64,000 nt of DNA from an uncultured Collinsella sp. (GCA_900542905.1 UQPF01000007.1:1-64000), one strand, 5' to 3'. Counted from the stretch's first letter, positions 16,763 to 26,835 are shown. Notes: generated by a model not told the origin, from the letters alone. Program-made: numbers and translations.

Positions 16763-17917
16763 TTAGAAGCTACCGCGCTTCAGGAAGTCGGGAAGCTCGA
16801 ACTGATCGTTGCCGAAGTTAGGAAGCTCGGTGCCACCGACGTTGCGGGTCGGAGCGGCCTGAGCCGGGCTCGTGGCAGGAGCGGTGCGCTGCGGCTCAGC
16901 GGAGGCAGCGGCCTTGCTCTGAGACTGCTGAGCAGCAAAGAGCTCGTCCTGACGGTTGACGTTGGAGTCGGAGAAGCCCGTAGCGATGACGGTGATACGC
17001 ACCTGATCGCCCAGGGACTCGTCGACAACGGTACCGAAGATGATGTTGGCCTCGGGGTCGACGGCGTTGGCGACAACGTCGGCGGCGTCGCTGATCTCCT
17101 GGATGCCCAGGTCCTTGGAACCGGCGATGGAGAGCAGCACGCGCGTGGCGCCATCGATGGAGCTCTCGAGCAGCGGGCTGGAGATGGCCTGCTGGGCAGC
17201 GTCGACGGCACGGGTGTCCCCAGAAGAGGTACCGATACCCATCATGGCGGTACCGGCCTGCTTCATGATGGTCTTAACATCGGCGAAGTCCAGGTTGATG
17301 ATACCGGGGACGGTGATGAGGTCGGTGATGCCCTGGGTGCCCTGGGAAAGGACGCCATCGGCAATCGCGAAGGCCTCGAGCATGGTGGTCTTCTTCTCGG
17401 CGATGTCGAGCAGCTTATCGTTAGGGATGACGATCATGGTGTCGACGCAATCGGAGAGGGTCTTAATGCCCTCCTCGGCGCTCTTCTTGCGCTTGCGGCC
17501 CTCGAAGGTGAAGGGCTTGGTCACGACGGCGACGGTCAGCGCACCGACCTCGTTCATCGCGATATCGGCAACGATGGGAGCAGCGCCGGTACCGGTGCCA
17601 CCGCCCTCGCCGCAGGTGATGAACACCATATCGGCGCCAGCGAGCGCCTCGGCAATGTCGTCGCGGGACTCATCGGCAGCCTTGCGGCCAACCTCGGGGT
17701 TGGCGCCGGCGCCCAGGCCGCGGGTAAGGTCGGTGCCGATGTGCACCTTGATATCGGCATCAGAGATCGCGAGTGCCTGAGCATCGGTGTTGATGGCAAC
17801 AAACTCGACGCCGCGGATGCCCTCTTCGATCATTCGATTGACCGCGTTGGTACCGCCGCCGCCGACGCCGACCACCTTAATGACGGCAAGGTAGTTGTTG
17901 ATCTCTGTCTCGTGCAT
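16763..17917 (-). CDS. ftsZ: Cell division GTPase FtsZ
   Basis: A 384-residue tubulin homologue that forms the Z ring. GVGGGGTNAVNRM begins the nucleotide site; GEGGGTGTGAAP is the tubulin signature; NLDFADVKTIM carries the T7 loop with catalytic acids. After the globular part (about 320 residues) comes a Gln/Ala/Pro linker and the C-terminal peptide ELPDFLKRGSF, the SepF-binding tail. Start: ATG at 17917 after GGAGGA; an upstream in-frame start adds ten non-conserved residues. The 199-base gap before it is AT-rich and likely carries its own promoter. Confidence 0.97.
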   Translation of the reverse strand: MHETEINNYLAVIKVVGVGGGGTNAVNRMIEEGIRGVEFVAINTDAQALAISDADIKVHIGTDLTRGLGAGANPEVGRKAADESRDDIAEALAGADMVFITCGEGGGTGTGAAPIVADIAMNEVGALTVAVVTKPFTFEGRKRKKSAEEGIKTLSDCVDTMIVIPNDKLLDIAEKKTTMLEAFAIADGVLSQGTQGITDLITVPGIINLDFADVKTIMKQAGTAMMGIGTSSGDTRAVDAAQQAISSPLLESSIDGATRVLLSIAGSKDLGIQEISDAADVVANAVDPEANIIFGTVVDESLGDQVRITVIATGFSDSNVNRQDELFAAQQSQSKAAASAEPQRTAPATSPAQAAPTRNVGGTELPNFGNDQFELPDFLKRGSF

Positions 17918-17973
17918 GTCGGTCCTCCGAACAAAGGTTATAGCCATAGCATGGGTCGACCCCTGCGCACATT

Positions 17974-17988
17974 AACCTTCAGGTTGAA
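17974..17988. promoter_or_regulatory. Dyad AACCTTCAGGTT in the ftsZ upstream region
   Basis: AACCTTCAGGTTGA, a MerR-operator-like dyad, lies 57 bases before the ftsZ start. A near copy (AACCTTCAAGTTGA) lies at 32497-32510 upstream of mraZ. No MerR gene is in the window. Confidence 0.3.
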
Positions 17989-18116
17989 AGTAAATGCAAA
18001 GGTAAACCGTATTATGTTTGCACATTATGAACGTATCAGTCAAATAATTGACCGTGAAAACCAAACAAACCAGATAAACGGCGTGGTATGGCCCCTCAAC
18101 AAAGCATCAACCAGCG

Positions 18117-19373
18117 CTACGAGGTCGGAGCGTTCCTAAATGTATAGTTACCCGGAGAGCGCACATTGATATACGTTACGCCCTCTACCTGCGAAAGCAG
18201 CTTGGTGACTACGCGCTCCTTCTTGACGATATCGTTCGAATCGCCCAGCGACACCTCAATGCCGTTATTGAGGTTTGCCGAGATGGCTTCGACCGAAGGC
18301 GTGGAAATATCCTTGACTTGTCCCAAGAACTCGCTCGAAAAACCACGCACATAATCCAAGCCAGCCTTAACGGCCTTGGAGCTCACTGCCTGGCCGGAAA
18401 CCGGAGCGACATCCGCCGAGACATCAGTCAACAACACCGCGCCATAGTGCTTAGCGAGCGCCAGCGCGGCATCGATTCCGGTCAAGGTATTTGAGCCCTG
18501 CCCTGTCGTGATGACGTTGCCTTGGTCGTCCACTTCGACCGACGTCGACAGTGGGGCGATCCAGGTGTCATCATCCCCGATGGCCCAGGCAAGGTCATCG
18601 GAACTGATATAGGCAATTGCGATGACCTTGCGCTCCATCGGCGTAATGATGAGCGTATGCGGGAACTGACGCTGGACATCCACGCCCGAGACCCACGGAT
18701 TCTGCTTGAGGTCCTCGGTAATCTGGTCGGGATCGACGTTAAAAAGCGACGTTCCCTCGGGCAAATCGATCAGCTGGATAGCATCGTGCTTCGTCACATG
18801 CTCGCTGCCTTGAATCTCAATATCAGTGGCGGTAAACAATCCAGAGTTAATCACCACGATAGCAACGACGACGAGCACGGCCAAGACGGCCAAAACGCCG
18901 CCCACGATTTTGCCTTTGCCTGTAACGACAGAAGCGGCGTCTGATGTTTTATTTGCCATCGCCCTAAGTGAAGACAACGGGTTGACGCCTTTTTTACCCG
19001 AAGGCTTCTTGGCGGTAGCCGGCACCGATGTCAGCGAGCGCGGTTTCGATGCGCCCAGCGTGCGACCCGGACGCGCCGCCTTAGTTCCCGTCGAGGGCTT
19101 AGGAGTTGCCATAGGACGGGCAGGCTTGGCGCCCATAACAGGCTTTGACGTCACCGAGGGACGCGAGGACTTTTTTGCGGCCGGACGATTACCGAGCTGC
19201 GAGCCGACAACCGGACGACTGGTCTGTCGAGCATGCCCGACAGACTTAGAGTGCGCGACGGTCTTGCGTTGAGGTTTGGCAGGCGCGCCGGAACGCCCTC
19301 CGGCGCGGCGGAAGGTGGGTTTCGATGCTCTAGAAGCCGAGGAATTTAACTTCCGGTCTGAGCTCGATGCCAT
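18117..19373 (-). CDS. ftsQ: Cell division protein FtsQ (POTRA type) with long basic N-terminal tail
   Basis: A 418-residue bitopic divisome protein. Residues 1-150 form a Lys/Arg/Pro/Ser-rich cytoplasmic tail; one membrane segment follows at about 156-178 (VLAVLAVLVVVAIVVI); then a POTRA domain (DIEIQGSEHVTK onward) and the beta domain. FtsQ scaffolds FtsL and FtsI at the septum. The tail is far longer than the 20-60 residues typical of many bacteria. Its ATG lies 44 bases inside murB, after GGGAGG. Confidence 0.88.
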   Translation of the reverse strand: MASSSDRKLNSSASRASKPTFRRAGGRSGAPAKPQRKTVAHSKSVGHARQTSRPVVGSQLGNRPAAKKSSRPSVTSKPVMGAKPARPMATPKPSTGTKAARPGRTLGASKPRSLTSVPATAKKPSGKKGVNPLSSLRAMANKTSDAASVVTGKGKIVGGVLAVLAVLVVVAIVVINSGLFTATDIEIQGSEHVTKHDAIQLIDLPEGTSLFNVDPDQITEDLKQNPWVSGVDVQRQFPHTLIITPMERKVIAIAYISSDDLAWAIGDDDTWIAPLSTSVEVDDQGNVITTGQGSNTLTGIDAALALAKHYGAVLLTDVSADVAPVSGQAVSSKAVKAGLDYVRGFSSEFLGQVKDISTPSVEAISANLNNGIEVSLGDSNDIVKKERVVTKLLSQVEGVTYINVRSPGNYTFRNAPTS

Positions 19374-20241
19374 ACGCCTCCCTCACCTTTCCGTGCACAT
19401 GTCTGATAACCGCGGCAACGTCATCGGCCGAGGCAGTTCCGTTATTAACGATAAAATTAGCGTGAACGGGCGAAACTTCCGCGCCGCCAATCGAAAAACC
19501 CTTTAATCCACAATCCTCGATAAGCTTGCCCACACTCGCATCGGGCGGGTTACGAAAGACCGACCCGCAGGATGCGCGACCCATGGGCTGCGTACGCTTG
19601 CGCCTCGTCAGGTACCGTTCCATGCGCTCGCGAATGTCGGCCTTGGGCGCCGGTTTAAGCTTGAGCACGCACTCGAGGATGATCTCATTGCGGGGAAGGC
19701 TACATTCGCGGTAGCCCCAAGTGATCTCGGACCCCGCATAATGCTTGATACCGGATGCCGGGTCAAACGTTACGACATCCTCAACCAGCGAGCCAATCCA
19801 CTCGGTCCGTGTGCCTGCATTCATAGATATCGCACCGCCAACCGAGCCAGGGATGCCAACGGCAAACTCAAGGCCCGAGAGGCTACGCGACAGGGCATCG
19901 TTGACCAGGCGCGCAAACATCACGCCCGCACCGACCGTCAGCGTACAACCGTCATCGGCAACAACCGTGCGCTGAAACTCACGTCCGAGCGAAATGACGG
20001 CACCGCGATAACCGCCATCGGCAACCAGCAGATTGGAGCCCTTGCCGATGATGACCCACGGCACCTGCTCGCGATCGAGCACCGCCACGGCGCGGCGGAG
20101 GGCATGATAGCTATGGCACGTCACAAAGAGGTCGGCCTTGCCGCCGATACGATAGCTCGTATGACGCGCAAGGCGCTCGTCCTCGATCACATCCGTGTCG
20201 ATCATGCCCGAGAGCGCCATGACGGCGTTAAACAGACCCAT
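19330..20241 (-). CDS. murB: UDP-N-acetylenolpyruvoylglucosamine reductase MurB
   Basis: A 303-residue FAD enzyme that reduces enolpyruvyl-UDP-GlcNAc to UDP-MurNAc. HTSYRIGGKADLF is the FAD-domain start, IIGKGSNLLV the pyrophosphate loop, GIPGSVGGAISMNAG the conserved middle, and GRASCGSVFRNP carries the catalytic Ser. Type II MurB length. It starts 5 bases after the murC stop, so it is coupled to murC; ftsQ begins inside its 3' end. Confidence 0.96.
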   Translation of the reverse strand: MGLFNAVMALSGMIDTDVIEDERLARHTSYRIGGKADLFVTCHSYHALRRAVAVLDREQVPWVIIGKGSNLLVADGGYRGAVISLGREFQRTVVADDGCTLTVGAGVMFARLVNDALSRSLSGLEFAVGIPGSVGGAISMNAGTRTEWIGSLVEDVVTFDPASGIKHYAGSEITWGYRECSLPRNEIILECVLKLKPAPKADIRERMERYLTRRKRTQPMGRASCGSVFRNPPDASVGKLIEDCGLKGFSIGGAEVSPVHANFIVNNGTASADDVAAVIRHVHGKVREAYGIELRPEVKFLGF

Positions 20242-20246
20242 TAGAC

Positions 20247-21665
20247 TTAAGCGTCTTTCTTGGCAGTCAGATACTCAATGAACTCGGGACCGACGGTCGT
20301 AACGTCACCGGCACCCATAGTGAGCAGCAGGTCGCCCTCGCCCACCATCTGCTCGAGCTCCTGATTGAGCTCAAGACGGCTGGAGCAGTACACGACCTCC
20401 TTGCCAGGATGCTTGGCGCGCACGGTATCGGCGAGCATCTTAGAGGTGACACCCGGAATGGGCATCTCGCCAGCCGAGAACACATCAATCAGCAGCAGTT
20501 TATCGGCATTGGCAAATGCATCGGCAAAGTCGTCGCACAGGGCCTGCAGGCGCGAATAACGGTGCGGCTGGAACACGACGTCGACATGCTTGTAGCCCAG
20601 CGACGAAGCGGCAGCAAGCGTCGCCTTGATCTCGGTGGGGTGATGGCCGTAATCATCGACCACGGTGATGCCATCGATATCGCCCACGTGGGTAAAGCGA
20701 CGGCGGACGCCCTCAAAGCTCGAGAGCGCCTTGGCGGCGGCGTCGATGTCAAGGCCCAGGACATGGGCGACGGTGAGCACCGCCGTGGCGTTGAGCATGT
20801 TGTGGCGACCGGGATTGCTCTTGATCTCCACGGCATGCTCAGTGCCGTCCTCAAAGCGAACGATAAAGTCACTCTGGATGCCTTTGACATCCGGGTGCAT
20901 GCAGACGATGTCGTTGCTCTCGGCAAAGCCGTAGGAAAGCACGTGACGGCCCGTCGACTTGGCGAGCTCGACCAGATGCGGGTCCTCACCGCAGACGATG
21001 ACGGTGCCGTCCTCGCCCACCAGGCTCATGAATTTGGCGAAAGTCGCTTCGATCTCCTCGATACCCGAGTAGTGATCGAGGTGGTCGGCCTCGACGTTGG
21101 TCACAATGACCACGTTGGGGTTCAGGAACAGGAAGGAGCTGTCGGACTCGTCGGCCTCGGCGACAAAGTAGTCGCCCGAGCCGTTCTTGCCGTTCGTGTC
21201 ATAGCCCTCGACGATGCCACCGATCAGGAAGCTCGGATCCAGACCCATGCGGTCGAGCATGGTGGCGCACATCGAAGACGTGGTGGTCTTGCCGTGCGTG
21301 CCGGCAACAGCGACGGTAGTGTAGCCGTGGCCCAAGGCAGAGAGCATCTTGGCACGGGGCCACACGGGAATACCAAGCTCGCGAGCGCGCACGAGTTCAG
21401 GGTTGGACTCCGGAATAGCGGTGGAGACAACAACCACGTCGGGCTTGACCTCGTCGATCGTGGCGGCCTCATGGCCCACATGCACCTTCACACCAGCGCG
21501 GGTAAGCTGGCGGATATAACGTGACGTCTTAAGGTCGGAGCCGGTAACGGCATAACCGCGCTCGTGCAGAACGAGGGCGATGCCGCTCATGCCGGCGCCG
21601 CCGATACCGATAAAGTGGGCGCTCTTAAACTCGGGCGCGGAGGTTGCAGTCTGGGAATCAGCCAT
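20247..21665 (-). CDS. murC: UDP-N-acetylmuramate--L-alanine ligase MurC
   Basis: A 472-residue ligase adding L-Ala to UDP-MurNAc. FIGIGGAGMSGIA is the nucleotide-sugar domain, AGTHGKTTTSSM the ATP loop, EADESDSSFL and NVEADHLDHY the Mur ligase motifs, and DDYGHHPTEIKAT the C-terminal domain. ATG at 21665 follows AAGGAG. It is followed by murB and preceded by murG. Confidence 0.97.
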   Translation of the reverse strand: MADSQTATSAPEFKSAHFIGIGGAGMSGIALVLHERGYAVTGSDLKTSRYIRQLTRAGVKVHVGHEAATIDEVKPDVVVVSTAIPESNPELVRARELGIPVWPRAKMLSALGHGYTTVAVAGTHGKTTTSSMCATMLDRMGLDPSFLIGGIVEGYDTNGKNGSGDYFVAEADESDSSFLFLNPNVVIVTNVEADHLDHYSGIEEIEATFAKFMSLVGEDGTVIVCGEDPHLVELAKSTGRHVLSYGFAESNDIVCMHPDVKGIQSDFIVRFEDGTEHAVEIKSNPGRHNMLNATAVLTVAHVLGLDIDAAAKALSSFEGVRRRFTHVGDIDGITVVDDYGHHPTEIKATLAAASSLGYKHVDVVFQPHRYSRLQALCDDFADAFANADKLLLIDVFSAGEMPIPGVTSKMLADTVRAKHPGKEVVYCSSRLELNQELEQMVGEGDLLLTMGAGDVTTVGPEFIEYLTAKKDA

Positions 21666-21762
21666 GTGCTCGTGTACTCCTTGCGTAAACACTGCCTGTA
21701 ACCCGTTAACTGTACCGCACCTACCGCATCAGCGCGAGGGCGACCGACGATATCCCGTCTAA

Positions 21763-22878
21763 CTAACGCAAACCCTCTACCGCATCCGCCAGAAGAGCGG
21801 CGGCCCTATCCTGAGCCAGACCACGCGCCGCCTGACGCATGGCGTCGCGCGCCGCCGCGTCATCGACCAGGTGCAGCAGTTCATCGGCAAAGGCAGAACC
21901 GTCGATATCGGCATCGGCGCAGAGCACGCCGGCCCCGGCGTCGACCAGATACCGGGCATTGGTGGTTTGGTGGTCGGCCGTCGCATGCGGATACGGCACG
22001 AGCACCGAGGGCACGGCGAGCGCAGCGATCTCGGCCACGCTCGATGCGCCCGAACGCGAGAGCACCAAATCGGCAGCAGCCAACATATCGCCCATGTTGT
22101 CGATGTAAGGCTGGACGCGGTAACGCTTCGCCTCCTCGGGCGTCAGCGCCAAAGCGCGCTCGGTCTCCTCAAAGCCGTCGGCACCCGTCGAATGCAACAC
22201 ATAGAGGTTCTTGCGCGAAAGCAGCTCGTTTTTGAGCGAAACCACGCGCTCGTTGAGGTGCTGGGCGCCAAGTGAACCGCCAAAGACGAGCAGCAGCGTA
22301 GCGTCCTCGGGAACGCCAAGTGCCTTGCGGCCGCGAGCGCGATCGCCCTCGATCACCGAGCGACGTACGGGGTTGCCGGTCATGAGCACGTGGTCAGGGT
22401 CACCTTCGCGCTCAAAGACCGAACGCGCTGCCGGCACCGAGATGCACACGCGGGCGGCGTGGGAGTTCATCATCTTGTTGGCCAGGCCCGGAACAGAGTT
22501 CTGCTCATGCAGCAGATACGGAACGCCTGCGCCCTTGCACCACCCCAGCAGCGGAACCTCGACATAGGCACCAAAACCGACGGCAGCATCGGGCTTGCCG
22601 ACCTTTGAGAAATGACTGGCGAGCGCACGTTTGGCCTTGTTGACACGCCACAGCGAGGTCAGCGCCGTCCAAGGACGGGAGCGGTCGAAGCCCGTGACCG
22701 TAATGGGCACAAAATCAAACCCAGCCTCGGGGACCAGACGACCCTCGAGCTTGCGCGACTGGCCCACGAACACAACGTGGTGGCCACGGTCACGCAGTTC
22801 TTCGGCCAAGGCGAGCGCGGGGTTGATGTGTCCTGCCGTGCCGCCGGCTGCAATAGCAACGGTCATTTTATCGGTCAT
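21763..22878 (-). CDS. murG: Lipid II synthase MurG (GlcNAc transferase)
   Basis: A 371-residue GT28 glycosyltransferase at the inner membrane face, adding GlcNAc to lipid I. AAGGTAGHINPALALAEEL is the N-terminal G loop; LLVFGGSLGAQHLNE is the second; LSRSGASSVAEIAALAVPSVLVPYP-type sequence forms the UDP site. The ATG at 22878 overlaps the ftsW end; the ATG at 22866, just after the ftsW stop, is an alternative start four residues shorter. Confidence 0.96.
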   Translation of the reverse strand: MTDKMTVAIAAGGTAGHINPALALAEELRDRGHHVVFVGQSRKLEGRLVPEAGFDFVPITVTGFDRSRPWTALTSLWRVNKAKRALASHFSKVGKPDAAVGFGAYVEVPLLGWCKGAGVPYLLHEQNSVPGLANKMMNSHAARVCISVPAARSVFEREGDPDHVLMTGNPVRRSVIEGDRARGRKALGVPEDATLLLVFGGSLGAQHLNERVVSLKNELLSRKNLYVLHSTGADGFEETERALALTPEEAKRYRVQPYIDNMGDMLAAADLVLSRSGASSVAEIAALAVPSVLVPYPHATADHQTTNARYLVDAGAGVLCADADIDGSAFADELLHLVDDAAARDAMRQAARGLAQDRAAALLADAVEGLR

Positions 22879-24388
22879 GGTAGTCCCTTCGTACACGCGG
22901 TCCCTGGTCGTCGGTACGCAGACGCGCCGACGGGTCCGAGTTCAAATCGATTCGATTATATCCGCCGCCCGCGTTGCGAGGGCTGGGGCGCTGCGGACGA
23001 CCTTGCGGAGCCATTCGCGGGCGTGGACGAGCTGCCGGCTCGGATGCAGAACCATCCAGAACGGTAAAGCCGCTACGCGAAGGTCGTTCACCGCGCACAT
23101 GGGCTACGCCGGCGGTGCTCTCGTCCATAACGGCAAAGCTCTCACGGCGGCGGTCATACTCATCGCGGCGGGCGCTCTCGTACGAAACGCGCAGGATCAA
23201 CCCGGCAAGCATAAGCGACACAATAATCGACGAACCGCCGTAGCTAATAAACGGCAACGGTTTGCCCGTCATGGGAAACACGTTGAGGATGCCCAGCGCG
23301 TTAATCAAAAACTGCACTGCGAGAATGACCGCGGAGCCAGACGCCATGAGCGCGCCCCGACGATCGGTCGCCTGCTCGGCAATGCGAAACGCCGAGTAGA
23401 TCAGCATCGCAAACACCAAGAAGAACAGCACGGTTCCGACAAAGCCGACTTCCTCGCCAATGATAGCCAGGATGTAGTCATTGTGCGCCTCGGGCAGATA
23501 CGAGTACTTCATGGTTGAGTTGCCGATGCCACGGCCGAACAGACCGCCCGAAGCAAAGGCCATGATGGCAAGCGTGGCCTGATAGCCGTCACCATACTCG
23601 TCGGCCCAAGGGTTCAAGGCAACCTGAATACGCACCATACGGTACGGCTCTGCGACAAGCGCAATCACGATCACGAGAATGCCGAAGATTATCACGCCGA
23701 TGATAAATCTGGGGTCGAGACCCGCAAACAACGCCATGCACATGAGGGTCAACAGGATGATCAGGACAGTACCGAAATCGGGCTGGATAAAGATCAGAAA
23801 GAGCGAAATGCCCAGGTAGATGCCCATCTTGCGAAGGAATTCGTTGATGTTGCCACCGGGCGAAAAGAAACGATCGAGCATGATGGCCGAATATGCAATG
23901 GCAAATGGCTTTAAAAACTCGGAAGGCTGGAACTGAATGCCGGCGATGTTGAGCCAGCGCGTGGCGCCACGGCTGCCGCTGCCCACCAAGAACACCAGAA
24001 ACAGTAGCCCTATCATACCTATGAGGAAGATCCTGAGCACATCCTCCCCAAACCAGCTGTCCGGCAAAACGCGCACGATGGCAATCAGCGCCAGAACACC
24101 GACCACGGCAAACGCGGCCTGTCGACCCAAAAAAAACGTCGCCGAGCCATTCTCGTGCAGCGCCTCGACCGAAGACGCCGAGTACACCATCAGCAGGCCA
24201 AAGCATACCAAGGTAAACAAGCAGGCCATGAATATCAAACGGGGGCGCATGATACGGGCGGGAACGCCGGCAATATAGCGTTCGCTAAACGACTGCCCGC
24301 CGCGGCTGGAACGCGGTGTGGTGCGACGTGAGGAAGCACGGTCCGAGTCGGGCCTCCTCATACCTTGTCGGGGGCTCTCCTCTCTCAC
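22868..24388 (-). CDS. ftsW: SEDS peptidoglycan glycosyltransferase FtsW
   Basis: A 506-residue SEDS polymerase for septal peptidoglycan, partner of FtsI. About ten membrane segments between residues 45 and 400; conserved GIQFQPSEFLKP, IFIQPDFGT and MTGKPLPFISYGGSS motifs are intact, including the catalytic Asp loop region. A 45-residue Arg/Ser-rich N-terminus and a C-terminal tail of about 100 residues rich in Arg and Pro are cytoplasmic. The GTG start is 8 bases after murD; ATG at 24361 is an alternative. Confidence 0.95.
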   Translation of the reverse strand: MREESPRQGMRRPDSDRASSRRTTPRSSRGGQSFSERYIAGVPARIMRPRLIFMACLFTLVCFGLLMVYSASSVEALHENGSATFFLGRQAAFAVVGVLALIAIVRVLPDSWFGEDVLRIFLIGMIGLLFLVFLVGSGSRGATRWLNIAGIQFQPSEFLKPFAIAYSAIMLDRFFSPGGNINEFLRKMGIYLGISLFLIFIQPDFGTVLIILLTLMCMALFAGLDPRFIIGVIIFGILVIVIALVAEPYRMVRIQVALNPWADEYGDGYQATLAIMAFASGGLFGRGIGNSTMKYSYLPEAHNDYILAIIGEEVGFVGTVLFFLVFAMLIYSAFRIAEQATDRRGALMASGSAVILAVQFLINALGILNVFPMTGKPLPFISYGGSSIIVSLMLAGLILRVSYESARRDEYDRRRESFAVMDESTAGVAHVRGERPSRSGFTVLDGSASEPAARPRPRMAPQGRPQRPSPRNAGGGYNRIDLNSDPSARLRTDDQGPRVRRDYHDR

Positions 24389-24396
24389 CGCAACCC

Positions 24397-25803
24397 CTAT
24401 TCCATTTGTGATTTCGCTGTAGCGGCAAGCTGAGCCACGTAGTCCTTAAACACGCGGCCGCGCTCCTCATAGCCCGAGAACTCATCGAACGAAGAGCAGG
24501 CAGGAGAAAGTAAGATCACGTCGCCACGGCTCGAAAGCGAACGGGCGACGTCCACGGCGTCGCGCAGGTCATCCGCCTGGGCGATATCCACATCGCCATC
24601 GACATCGGCCTCGTCCATAGCGGCGGTGAAGCGCTCGCGCGCATCGCCAAAGCAGACGACCGAGCGCACGTTATCCATAACGACGCGCGCGAAGTCCGTG
24701 AGCGGCGTGCCCTTATCGTGGCCGCCGAGCAGCAAGATCACGTCGTCATCGGGAAATGCCGTCAGTGCCTTCTCGACCGCATCGGTGTTGGTCGCCTTGG
24801 AATCGTTGACGTAGCGCACGCCGTCAATCTCGCCACACGGCTCCACACGGTGCTCGAGCGGCTGGAACGAGGCAAGACCGCGGCAGACACCATCGACATC
24901 GGCACCGACCGCCAAGGCAGCCGTGGCAGCGCATAGGGCATTGATAACATTGTGATGGCCCGAGATCTTGAGCTCGGATATAGCGATGAGCGGGGTCTCG
25001 ACACCCTTCAGACGCACGATCATCTTGCCATCGCGCACAAAGGCGGCATCCTCGCCCTCAGGCTCGTCAAAGGCAACCTTGCAGATGCGACGGCCCGGCA
25101 TGTAGATGTACTCATCGAACTCGCGAATGCCGGCGTCTTCGACGTCGACAACCGCCAGATCGTCATCGACCATATTGTCAAACAGTTTGATCTTGGCAAG
25201 CGCGTAGTTCTTATGGCTCTTATGCCAGCCCAAGTGGTCGGGAGTGATGTTGAGCAGCACCGCCACGCGGGGGTGGAGCTCGGTTGTCGTAGCAATCTGA
25301 TAGCTCGAGAGCTCAGCCACAAACCACTCGTTGTGGGCTCGGCCGTCAATCTCGTTGACCGGCGGCTCGCCGATGTTGCCGACAGCAACGCTGGCCTCGC
25401 CGGCAGCCTTGAGCAGATAATCCGTCAGCGACGTGGTGGTCGTCTTGCCGTTGGTGCCCGTGATGGCAATCCAGTTATCGGGCGACAGACGATAGGCAAA
25501 CTCGGGCTCGCCCATAATCTGGGCGGCATGATCGCGCCCGGCCTTAAAGAAGCCCGAGAACTCCGAGATGCCCGGGCACGTCACGCATACGTCATAGGCG
25601 CCCTCGACCTGTTCGGTCCCATAGACAAACGACGCACCAGCAGCCTCGAGCGCACGCGTGGCGTCATTGGGCTCAGAGGTGCCGCCGCCATACACGGTAA
25701 CGGCGCTTACGCGCTCGGGATGTGCCAGCGCCCAGCGGGCGACATCGAGACCGGATTTGCCCTGACCCAAAACGAGCAGGCTAAAGACATCAGCAAGAGG
25801 CAT
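24397..25803 (-). CDS. murD: UDP-N-acetylmuramoylalanine--D-glutamate ligase MurD
   Basis: A 468-residue ligase adding D-Glu. GQGKSGLDVARWAL is the N-terminal domain, AITGTNGKTTTTSL the ATP loop, NITPDHLGWHKS the central His motif, and NDSKATNTDAVEKAL the hinge of the C-terminal domain. It lies between mraY (9-base gap) and ftsW as in a standard division cluster. Confidence 0.97.
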   Translation of the reverse strand: MPLADVFSLLVLGQGKSGLDVARWALAHPERVSAVTVYGGGTSEPNDATRALEAAGASFVYGTEQVEGAYDVCVTCPGISEFSGFFKAGRDHAAQIMGEPEFAYRLSPDNWIAITGTNGKTTTTSLTDYLLKAAGEASVAVGNIGEPPVNEIDGRAHNEWFVAELSSYQIATTTELHPRVAVLLNITPDHLGWHKSHKNYALAKIKLFDNMVDDDLAVVDVEDAGIREFDEYIYMPGRRICKVAFDEPEGEDAAFVRDGKMIVRLKGVETPLIAISELKISGHHNVINALCAATAALAVGADVDGVCRGLASFQPLEHRVEPCGEIDGVRYVNDSKATNTDAVEKALTAFPDDDVILLLGGHDKGTPLTDFARVVMDNVRSVVCFGDARERFTAAMDEADVDGDVDIAQADDLRDAVDVARSLSSRGDVILLSPACSSFDEFSGYEERGRVFKDYVAQLAATAKSQME

Positions 25804-25812
25804 GAAAGACCA

Positions 25813-26832
25813 CTATCCCAACTGGAAGAACAGAGCAAGGCCAACGGCACCAAAGGCCGCAGCGATAATCCAAAAACGGATGACGACCTTGGTCTCGGCC
25901 CAGCCCTTCTTTTCGAAATGATGATGGATGGGCGCCATAAGGAAGACGCGCTTGTGCGTAAAGTGGAAGTAGACAACCTGAATCATGACCGACAGGGTCT
26001 CAACGATAAACAGGCCGCCGATGATGAGGGAGACGACCTCGGTGTTGGTCATGATGGACGTGCAGGCAAACGCGGCGCCCAGGGCAAGCGAGCCGGTATC
26101 GCCCATAAAGATGCTCGCCGGATAGCAGTTGAACCACAGAAAGCCCAAGCAGGCACCGGCACACGCGGTGCAGAAGATGGACAGGTTCACGTCTCCGTGC
26201 AAAAACGCCATGGCAGCCATGGCGAGCATGGCAATCATGGAGGTGCCGCCAGCAAGACCGTCGAGGCCATCGGTCAGGTTCACGGCATTAGAAAGACCGG
26301 CGATCATCAGCCAGCAAAAGACAATGTAGAGCCACGGGAACGAAAGGCCACAGATGGTGGTCGAAAGAACACCGAGGTCAATCGTCAGGCCGCCGGGAAA
26401 ACGAATCTCGGGGGCGACGCCGCACCAGTTGACGGCAAGTACCGTAAAGGTGACACATATAATGGTTAGGCCGATCATCTTGGCATGAGGCGTCAGACCG
26501 AGCGAGCGCCCATGCGTAACGGAGGTCAGGTCGTCGATCAGGCCCAGCACGCCGGTCGCCAGCGTGGCGAGCAGCACGAGCACGAGCTCGGTGGTGAGCT
26601 TGCCCATCAGCAGGCAGGTCAGCGAAATCGCGACGAGAATGACAACGCCACCCATGGTGGGCGTTCCCTGCTTAACCAAATGACGCTTGGGGCCGTCGGC
26701 ACGAACCTGCTGGCCGATACCCTCGACCTTAAGTAGCTTGATCCACCACGGCATGAGCAGCAGCGCAATGGCAGCGGCGATGCCAAGCCCCAAAAAAGCC
26801 TGATACGTTGGATACGAGGGATTGCCGAACAT
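25813..26832 (-). CDS. mraY: Phospho-MurNAc-pentapeptide transferase MraY
   Basis: A 339-residue membrane enzyme that makes lipid I on undecaprenyl phosphate. Ten membrane segments; GTPTMGG, the DDLTSV aspartates, NAVNLTDGLDGLAGG, and the APIHHHFEKKGW loop with the catalytic His are all present. Start is 3 bases after the murF stop. Confidence 0.97.
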   Translation of the reverse strand: MFGNPSYPTYQAFLGLGIAAAIALLLMPWWIKLLKVEGIGQQVRADGPKRHLVKQGTPTMGGVVILVAISLTCLLMGKLTTELVLVLLATLATGVLGLIDDLTSVTHGRSLGLTPHAKMIGLTIICVTFTVLAVNWCGVAPEIRFPGGLTIDLGVLSTTICGLSFPWLYIVFCWLMIAGLSNAVNLTDGLDGLAGGTSMIAMLAMAAMAFLHGDVNLSIFCTACAGACLGFLWFNCYPASIFMGDTGSLALGAAFACTSIMTNTEVVSLIIGGLFIVETLSVMIQVVYFHFTHKRVFLMAPIHHHFEKKGWAETKVVIRFWIIAAAFGAVGLALFFQLG

Positions 26833-26835
26833 GGG

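Noticed and set aside
16679..18139. A 486-residue plus-strand open frame
   Set aside because: It is antisense to ftsZ and has no recognisable motif or ribosome site.
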